Of a DNA stretch of 64,000 nt, positions 58,170 to 64,000 are shown in pieces. Location: the NCBI GenBank assembly GCA_052066835.1, contig JBQHRJ010000005.1; one strand, written 5' to 3'. A model generated the notes under the pieces. That model was not told the DNA's origin. It did no database searches and was given only the letters and a program-made list of their open reading frames with translations. The DNA is from UBA2821 sp902763335. GTDB taxonomy: Bacteria > Bacillota > Clostridia > Lachnospirales > Lachnospiraceae. The stretch's first letter is position 1. The number at the start of each line of letters is the position of its first letter. The position numbers were made by a program, and so were the translations under genes.

Positions 58170-60038
58170 ATGGTATTAGAGAGAATAAATAAACCAAATG
58201 ATATAAAAGATATAGATAAAGGGGAATATGACATTCTCGCACAGGAAATCAGAGAATTCCTGATTGAAAAGATAAGTGCAAGCGGAGGACATCTTGCTTC
58301 AAATCTTGGTGTTGTAGAGCTTACCATGGCATTACATCTTGCATTTGAACTTCCTGAGGATAAGATTATATGGGATGTTGGACATCAGTCATATACACAT
58401 AAGATTCTTACCGGAAGAAAAGATGAGTTTAACAGACTCCGTAAGTATGGTGGAATGAGCGGATTTCCAAAGAGACGTGAGAGTGAGTATGACTGTTTTG
58501 ATACAGGACACAGTTCTACGTCTATTTCGGCAGGACTCGGTATTATAAGCGGAAATGCGTTAAATGGAGATGACTCCTACGTCGTATCGGTTATAGGTGA
58601 CGGAGCATTAACAGGTGGTATGGCATACGAGGCTTTAAATAACGTTTCAGCACTTCACAGAAATTTTATTATCGTATTAAATGATAATGATATGTCCATA
58701 TCAAAAAATGTAGGCGGAATGTCAAAATATCTTACAAATCTGAGAGCCGGTTCGGCGTATATAGAACTTAAAAACGGTGTTGTTGACCAGCTCAATAAGA
58801 TTCCTAAAATAGGGGACAAGCTGGTAACGAAGATACGCAAAACAAAAAGCAGTATAAAGCAGCTTGTAATACCGGGAATGTTATTTGAAGATATGGGAAT
58901 CACGTATCTGGGTCCTGTGGACGGACATGACATAAATAGTATGGTAAGAGTGTTTAATGAAGCTAAAAATATAGACCATGGCGTTATTATACATGTTCTT
59001 ACCCACAAGGGAAAAGGATATAAATATGCAGAAAAATATCCTGATAAGTTTCACGGTATTGCACCATTTAATCCCGAAACCGGAAAGGTGCTTGACAGAC
59101 CGGAGAAACCTTCATACACGGATGTGTTCTCAAAGGCATTTATGAAGTTGGCAGAAAAGGATGAAAAGGTAGTGGCTATATGTGCTGCCATGCCGGATGG
59201 AACGGGATTAAAGAAATTCAGTGAACTGCATCCTGACAGATTTTTCGATGTGGGAATAGCGGAGGAACATGCGGTGACATTTGCGGCAGGTCTCGCCTCT
59301 ACAGGATTTAAACCATATGTTGCGATTTATTCATCATTTCTGCAGAGAGCATATGACCAGATACTTCATGATGTCTGTATACAGGACCTGCCTGTAAAAT
59401 TCATGGTGGACAGGGCAGGTCTTGTAGGCGGTGACGGTGAAACACATCAGGGAATATTTGATCTGTCATATCTCAGCAATATTCCGAATATGAATATCAT
59501 TGCACCGAAGAACAAGTATGAGTTAGCTGATGCAGTCAGATTTGCTGCGGATTTTTCACATCCGATAGCCATAAGATATCCGAGAGGAGAGGCTTATGAC
59601 GGACTTAAGGAATACAGGGCTTCTATAGAGTATGGCAGAAGTGAGATAATATACAGGGAAAAGGATATAGCACTGATAGCTGTCGGAACTATGGTTAAGA
59701 AAGCGGTAGAAGTAAGGAAATGTTTAAAAGAACAGGGATATTCCGTTACTCTGGTAAATGCCAGATTTGTAAAGCCGATAGATGAGAAATGTTTAGAGAC
59801 ACTTTCGGAGACACATTATCTCTTTGTGACGATGGAAGAAAATGTTATAAGCGGTGGATTTGGTGAAACTGTTCTAAGGTACGTTAATACAATGAATAAG
59901 AACATAAAGGTAATAAATATTGCCATACCGAATCTCTATGTGGAGCATGGAAGCATAGATATATTAGAAAGAGAATCCGGAATAGATTCTGATTCAATAG
60001 TAAATAAGATTAAGGATAATGTACAGCATCAGAAGTAA
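58170..60038 (+). CDS. dxs: 1-Deoxy-D-xylulose-5-phosphate synthase
   Basis: A 622-residue thiamine-diphosphate enzyme, first step of the MEP isoprenoid pathway. Motifs: SGGHLASNLGVVELT, WDVGHQSYTHK, the ThDP/Mg site GDGALTGGMAYEALNN, the catalytic IAEEHAVTFAAG and RAGLVGGDGETHQG. GGAGGG precedes the ATG. It is 25 bp after ispA; other MEP genes are not in the window. Confidence 0.97.
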   Translation: MVLERINKPNDIKDIDKGEYDILAQEIREFLIEKISASGGHLASNLGVVELTMALHLAFELPEDKIIWDVGHQSYTHKILTGRKDEFNRLRKYGGMSGFPKRRESEYDCFDTGHSSTSISAGLGIISGNALNGDDSYVVSVIGDGALTGGMAYEALNNVSALHRNFIIVLNDNDMSISKNVGGMSKYLTNLRAGSAYIELKNGVVDQLNKIPKIGDKLVTKIRKTKSSIKQLVIPGMLFEDMGITYLGPVDGHDINSMVRVFNEAKNIDHGVIIHVLTHKGKGYKYAEKYPDKFHGIAPFNPETGKVLDRPEKPSYTDVFSKAFMKLAEKDEKVVAICAAMPDGTGLKKFSELHPDRFFDVGIAEEHAVTFAAGLASTGFKPYVAIYSSFLQRAYDQILHDVCIQDLPVKFMVDRAGLVGGDGETHQGIFDLSYLSNIPNMNIIAPKNKYELADAVRFAADFSHPIAIRYPRGEAYDGLKEYRASIEYGRSEIIYREKDIALIAVGTMVKKAVEVRKCLKEQGYSVTLVNARFVKPIDEKCLETLSETHYLFVTMEENVISGGFGETVLRYVNTMNKNIKVINIAIPNLYVEHGSIDILERESGIDSDSIVNKIKDNVQHQK

Positions 60039-60059
60039 TATTTCTGAGTGGAGGTAGTC

Positions 60060-60887
60060 ATGAAGGAAAGATTAGATGTAATGCTTGTAAATCGTGGTCT
60101 TGCACCATCAAGAGAAAAGGCAAAAGCCATAATCATGAGCGGTCAGGTATATGTTGACGGTCAGAAAGAGGACAAGGCGGGAACAAGTTTTGCAGAAGAG
60201 GTAAAAATAGAAGTTAGAGGAAATACATTGCCTTATGTAAGTCGTGGTGGTCTGAAACTTGAAAAGGCAATGAATAACTTTGGCGTTAATGTGGATAAAA
60301 AAATATGTATGGATGTAGGTGCATCTACAGGCGGATTTACCGACTGTATGTTACAGAATGGAGCAGTAAAGGTATATTCTGTTGATGTGGGACACGGTCA
60401 GCTTGCATGGAAATTAAGACAGGATGAACGCGTTGTATGTATGGAAAAGACTAATATAAGGTATGTAGAACCGGCAGATATTCCGGACAGAATAGAGTTT
60501 TCTTCGATAGATGTATCGTTTATATCGCTGACAAAGGTTTTGCTTCCGGTTAAAAATCTGCTGACAGATGACGGTCGGATTGTATGTCTTATCAAACCAC
60601 AGTTTGAGGCAGGCCGTGAAAAAGTAGGTAAAAAAGGTGTAGTAAGAGACAAGGCAGTACACCGTGAAGTGATAGAAAAGGTTATAGAGTATGCTGCATC
60701 CATAGGATTTAATATTTTAAATCTTGATTATTCTCCTATAAAAGGACCTGAAGGCAATATAGAATATCTCTTATATCTTGAAAACGGTAATCGGGATGAG
60801 ACAGGTGAGATAAAAACAGATATAAATGCTGAAGGTGTAAGTGTGAATGATGTTGTAGATATGGCGCATGGAGACCTTGATAAATAG
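60060..60887 (+). CDS. tlyA: TlyA family rRNA methyltransferase
   Basis: A 275-residue protein. The N-terminal S4 RNA-binding domain (RLDVMLVNRGLAPSREKAKAIIMSGQVYVDG) is followed by an FtsJ-like Rossmann methyltransferase with MDVGASTGGFTDCMLQNGA and DVSFISLTKVLLPV. TlyA 2'-O-methylates cytidines in 16S/23S rRNA; older notes call it hemolysin. ATG 60060 has GGAGG. The neighbours dxs and nadK are its normal clostridial context. Confidence 0.93.
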   Translation: MKERLDVMLVNRGLAPSREKAKAIIMSGQVYVDGQKEDKAGTSFAEEVKIEVRGNTLPYVSRGGLKLEKAMNNFGVNVDKKICMDVGASTGGFTDCMLQNGAVKVYSVDVGHGQLAWKLRQDERVVCMEKTNIRYVEPADIPDRIEFSSIDVSFISLTKVLLPVKNLLTDDGRIVCLIKPQFEAGREKVGKKGVVRDKAVHREVIEKVIEYAASIGFNILNLDYSPIKGPEGNIEYLLYLENGNRDETGEIKTDINAEGVSVNDVVDMAHGDLDK

Positions 60888-60915
60888 CTTTTGATGAAAT
60901 GAGGACTGGTAAGAG

Positions 60916-61791
60916 ATGGACAATTTTTTTCTGATTACAAACAGAGATAAGGACGCAGATTATGTTATTACGGAAAAAATAATGTCGATAATAGAAAGGG
61001 CAGGCAGGAAATGTTTTGTGCGACGGAATGAAGGAAACATTATAGCGGACGGAGTGTTAAAAAAGTACAGCTATACAAATCCGAACGATGTTCCTGAAAA
61101 TACGGACTGTATAATAGTGCTTGGCGGTGACGGAACAATGATACTTGCTGCAAGAGATCTTGTACAGCTTGATATACCGTTTATAGGCATAAATCTCGGT
61201 AATCTCGGGTATCTTGCTGAAGTCGAGGTTCAGAATGTGGAAGAGACCATAACAAAGCTCATAGAAGACAGATATCACATTGAAAAGAGAATAATGTTAT
61301 CGGGAGATTTATACAGAAATGGCGAGAAGGTATGCCATAACATAGCACTTAATGATATTGTTGTGGGGAGAAGCGGTACACTGCGTGTTATTGATTTTGA
61401 TATTTATGTAGATGATATTCTGCTCAATCACTATACTGCAGATGGAATAATCATAGCTACTCCGACAGGGTCGACAGCGTATAATCTTTCAGCCGGAGGG
61501 CCTATAGTGACACCGCCGGCAGATATTGTCCTTTTGACGCCGGTATGTGCCCATACTTTAAATACGAGAAGCATTGTATTGCCTGCCGGTTCTGAGATAG
61601 AGATAGAAATATGTCCTGACAGACATGGTATGGATGATGAGAAAATATTATCATTTGATGGAAGTGAGAATGTCAGTCTGAAACCGGGAGACCGCATTAA
61701 GATTACAAAATCGGCGCTTGATACAAAGATTATTAAACTCAGTAACAGGAGTTTTGTGGAGATATTACAGAAAAAGATGAGTGTGAAATAA
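60916..61791 (+). CDS. nadK: NAD kinase
   Basis: A 291-residue enzyme making NADP from NAD and ATP. It shows the GGDGTM motif (LGGDGTMILAARD), NLGYLAEV, the Gly-rich TPTGSTAYNLSAGGP substrate loop and the beta-sheet C-domain. Located between tlyA and argR as is usual. AAGAG precedes the ATG. Confidence 0.95.
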   Translation: MDNFFLITNRDKDADYVITEKIMSIIERAGRKCFVRRNEGNIIADGVLKKYSYTNPNDVPENTDCIIVLGGDGTMILAARDLVQLDIPFIGINLGNLGYLAEVEVQNVEETITKLIEDRYHIEKRIMLSGDLYRNGEKVCHNIALNDIVVGRSGTLRVIDFDIYVDDILLNHYTADGIIIATPTGSTAYNLSAGGPIVTPPADIVLLTPVCAHTLNTRSIVLPAGSEIEIEICPDRHGMDDEKILSFDGSENVSLKPGDRIKITKSALDTKIIKLSNRSFVEILQKKMSVK

Positions 61792-61833
61792 AAGCTGACA
61801 GAATACAGCCAGCGAAAGGGAAGGTGCAGTATT

Positions 61834-62301
61834 GTGAAATTAGCCAGACACAGAAAGATAATTGAATTAGTTAATGAGCGTGTAATAGAAACGCAGGAAG
61901 AGTTAGCTGAACAATTAAAACAATCGGGATATAATGTTACACAGGCAACAGTGTCAAGAGACATAAGGGAGCTGAAACTGACAAAAATAACCGATAATTC
62001 AGGAAAACAAAGATATGGGGTTGTTCAGAATAAAAGCACTGACATGAACGAAAAGTACATACGAATATTAAAGGATGGATTTATGTCGATGGATATGGCC
62101 ATGAACATTCTTGTTATCAAAACAGTTTCCGGTATGGCTATGGCAGTTGCGGCAGCCCTTGATGCCATGCAGTGGAGTGAGATAGTTGGCAGTATCGCAG
62201 GTGACGATACAATAATGTGTGCCGTCAGAAGCGTCGATGAGACATTGATAGTGATGGAGAAGATAAAGAAGATAGTAGACAGCCGAACGGGAGAGAAATG
62301 A
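61834..62301 (+). CDS. argR: Arginine repressor ArgR
   Basis: A 155-residue regulator: N-terminal winged helix (RHRKIIELVNERVIETQEELAEQLKQSGYNVTQATVSRDIRELKL), C-terminal arginine-binding/oligomerising domain with GSIAGDDTIMCAVRS. The start is GTG 61834 with AAGG upstream. It stands between nadK and recN, 15 bp before recN. No arginine genes or ARG boxes were identified in the window. Confidence 0.95.
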   Translation: MKLARHRKIIELVNERVIETQEELAEQLKQSGYNVTQATVSRDIRELKLTKITDNSGKQRYGVVQNKSTDMNEKYIRILKDGFMSMDMAMNILVIKTVSGMAMAVAAALDAMQWSEIVGSIAGDDTIMCAVRSVDETLIVMEKIKKIVDSRTGEK

Positions 62302-62316
62302 TAAAGGAGGGAAAAT

Positions 62317-63993
62317 ATGCTTTTAAATGTAAGCGTAAAAAATCTGGCATTAATAAAGGAGTCAGACATTTATTTTAAAGATGGAATGAATATACTGAGT
62401 GGTGAGACCGGTGCAGGTAAATCGATTATCATAGGTTCCATTAATATTGCACTCGGAGGCAAAGTAAATAAGGAAATGGTAAGAAGTGGTGAGAACTATG
62501 CAATGGTTGAACTTGTGTTTAAAGTTGACAGGGAAAGCACCAGAAAAAAATTAGAAGATGCAGGTGTCACTCTTGAAGATGGAGAAGTTATTGTCACCAG
62601 AAAGATAGTCAATGGAAGAAGTATAACAAAGGTGAATGGTGAAACATTTCCGGTGAGTGCGCTGAGAGACATAACTGCGCTATTAATAGATATACATGGA
62701 CAGCATGATCATCAGTCCCTGTTAAAAGTGGACAAACATATAGGCATACTTGACGAGTTTGCAGCAGCCGAGATATCCGATGTGAAAAATGATGTTTTAA
62801 AAGCCTACAATGCATATGTTGATGCAAAGAATGAGCTTGAAATGTTTGACATGGATGAAGAGCAGCGGATACGTGAATGTGAATTTTATAATTTTGAGAT
62901 TAATGAAATTACAGATGCAGACCTGACGATTGGTGAAGATAATGACATAGAGGAAAGTTTTAAAAAAGTTGCAAACATGAAAAAAATACTTGAGAGTGTG
63001 TCGGTTGTACATAATGTCATGAATGGAGATACAGGGGAAAATGTTCTTGATATGCTTGGAAGAGCTGTATCTGAGATGGCATCAGTGTCGGATTATGACG
63101 ATAGCCTTAAAGATATATACAATCAGCTTGTAAGTATAGAAGATTTGTGCATCAGTGTATCAAGGGATGTATCAGAATATGCGGACAGCAGTGAATTTGA
63201 TGAGGAAAGGGCAAAGGAACTGGAAGAAAGACTTGACCTTATCAATCATTTAAAATTAAAATATGGGAATACTATAGAGAAAATACTTGAATACAGAGAT
63301 GAAAAACAGCAAAAACTGGAATTGCTTGAAAATTATGATATAAAGAAAAAGCAGGCGCAGCAAAAGCTCGATGAAACAGAAAAAATATTAGATAAAAAAT
63401 GCGAAAAACTCAGTAATCTGCGAAAAAAATATGCGGTTGAATTTGAAAAAAGAGTAGTGGAAACATTGGAAGATTTAAACTTTTTACAGGTTAAGTTTAA
63501 AGTTGATTTCAAAAAATCCGGTACCTATTCTGCCAATGGAAATGATAAGGCAGAATTTATGATATCGACAAATCCGGGAGAACCGCTTATGCCACTTGCA
63601 AAGATTGCTTCAGGAGGTGAGCTTTCAAGAATAATGCTTGGAATAAAAACCATTATGGCAGGGCAGGATGATATTGACACTCTTATATTTGATGAGATAG
63701 ATACGGGAATAAGCGGCCGTACGGCACAGAAGGTTGCGGAGCAGATGAAACTGCTCAGCAAAAAACATCAGATAATATGTATAACACATTTGCCACAGAT
63801 AGCAGCCATGGCAGACAACCATTTAAAAATCGAAAAAATATCTGAGGGTAATGAAACATCAACAAAGATTTACCCGCTTGATGAAGAAAAATCAGTGGAA
63901 GAACTTGCCAGAATGCTGGGTGGAGCTGAGATTACTGAAACTGTAATGCAGAATGCAAGAGAGATGAAAAAACTTGCTATAATAACAAAATAA
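62317..63993 (+). CDS. recN: DNA repair protein RecN
   Basis: A 558-residue SMC-like ATPase of double-strand break repair. Walker A is SGETGAGKSIIIGSI (about 28-42). Long coiled coils occupy 160-380, with the signature ASGGELSRIMLGIK, Walker B TLIFDEIDTGISG and H-loop CITHLPQIAAMAD. The gene is complete, with its TAA at 63991-63993. RBS AAAGGAGGG. In most Clostridia spoIVB and spo0A follow; the window ends first. Confidence 0.96.
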   Translation: MLLNVSVKNLALIKESDIYFKDGMNILSGETGAGKSIIIGSINIALGGKVNKEMVRSGENYAMVELVFKVDRESTRKKLEDAGVTLEDGEVIVTRKIVNGRSITKVNGETFPVSALRDITALLIDIHGQHDHQSLLKVDKHIGILDEFAAAEISDVKNDVLKAYNAYVDAKNELEMFDMDEEQRIRECEFYNFEINEITDADLTIGEDNDIEESFKKVANMKKILESVSVVHNVMNGDTGENVLDMLGRAVSEMASVSDYDDSLKDIYNQLVSIEDLCISVSRDVSEYADSSEFDEERAKELEERLDLINHLKLKYGNTIEKILEYRDEKQQKLELLENYDIKKKQAQQKLDETEKILDKKCEKLSNLRKKYAVEFEKRVVETLEDLNFLQVKFKVDFKKSGTYSANGNDKAEFMISTNPGEPLMPLAKIASGGELSRIMLGIKTIMAGQDDIDTLIFDEIDTGISGRTAQKVAEQMKLLSKKHQIICITHLPQIAAMADNHLKIEKISEGNETSTKIYPLDEEKSVEELARMLGGAEITETVMQNAREMKKLAIITK

Positions 63994-64000
63994 TACCAGA

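Overview
The window is Firmicutes DNA, most likely from a gut Lachnospiraceae (class Clostridia). The evidence is a low G+C, AT-biased codon use, AGGAGG-type ribosome binding sites with frequent GTG/TTG starts, a complete spoIIIAA-AH sporulation operon, a MecA adaptor, and the clostridial order nusB-xseA-xseB-ispA-dxs-tlyA-nadK-argR-recN. No rRNA, tRNA or CRISPR array was seen.

Layout. (A) 1-11.5 kb is accessory DNA. It starts with a frameshifted gene tail, then a NUDIX / HNH nuclease / MazG-like / coiled-coil AAA_13 ATPase cluster that looks like a defence cassette. A Tn916-type excision/integration module follows: decayed genes, xis at 6.5 kb and int at 10.2-11.4 kb. Unlike Tn916, xis and int are separated by about 3.5 kb of cargo: an AAA-DUF4143 ATPase and a two-gene pair resembling the Kiwa defence system (KwaA-like membrane protein plus KwaB/DUF4868-like protein). 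A 52-bp direct repeat brackets xis and the cargo. The right end of the element should lie between int and the phosphatase gene at 11.5 kb.

(B) 11.5-17.2 kb: a phosphatase, then a tight three-gene signalling operon. It encodes a TIM-barrel/GAF/GGDEF fusion (diguanylate cyclase), a TIR-domain protein with two zinc ribbons, and a class III nucleotide cyclase with atypical base-recognition residues. I consider this the best candidate for an undescribed system in the window. A sigma factor lacking region 4 follows.

(C) 17.6-20.8 kb: a LysR regulator divergent from leuCD. The intergenic region holds two inverted copies of a ~135-bp terminally inverted repeat, a perfect 17-bp palindrome about 65 bp upstream of the predicted leuC start point, and a good promoter.

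(D) 20.8-32 kb: an AP2/HNH-like protein, a SleB-like hydrolase, thrC, exonuclease III, an acetyltransferase, an O-antigen-ligase-like protein, glyA, aroC, tgt and yajC. (E) 32-39 kb: leuB-ilvD-ilvB-serC-serA, a branched-chain amino acid and serine block that complements leuCD and glyA. (F) 39-49.7 kb: a DUF1015 protein, a GlgB-like protein that has lost its catalytic residues and carries a Lys-rich tail, an MscS channel, a surface protein, MecA, a DEAD-box helicase, a thioesterase, pncB and an SseB-like protein. (G) 49.8-64 kb: spoIIIA operon, Asp23 protein and the nusB-to-recN housekeeping series, ending with a complete recN.

Starts were chosen from ribosome binding sites and family alignments from memory. 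No database search was run, so family names rest on motifs recognised by eye.
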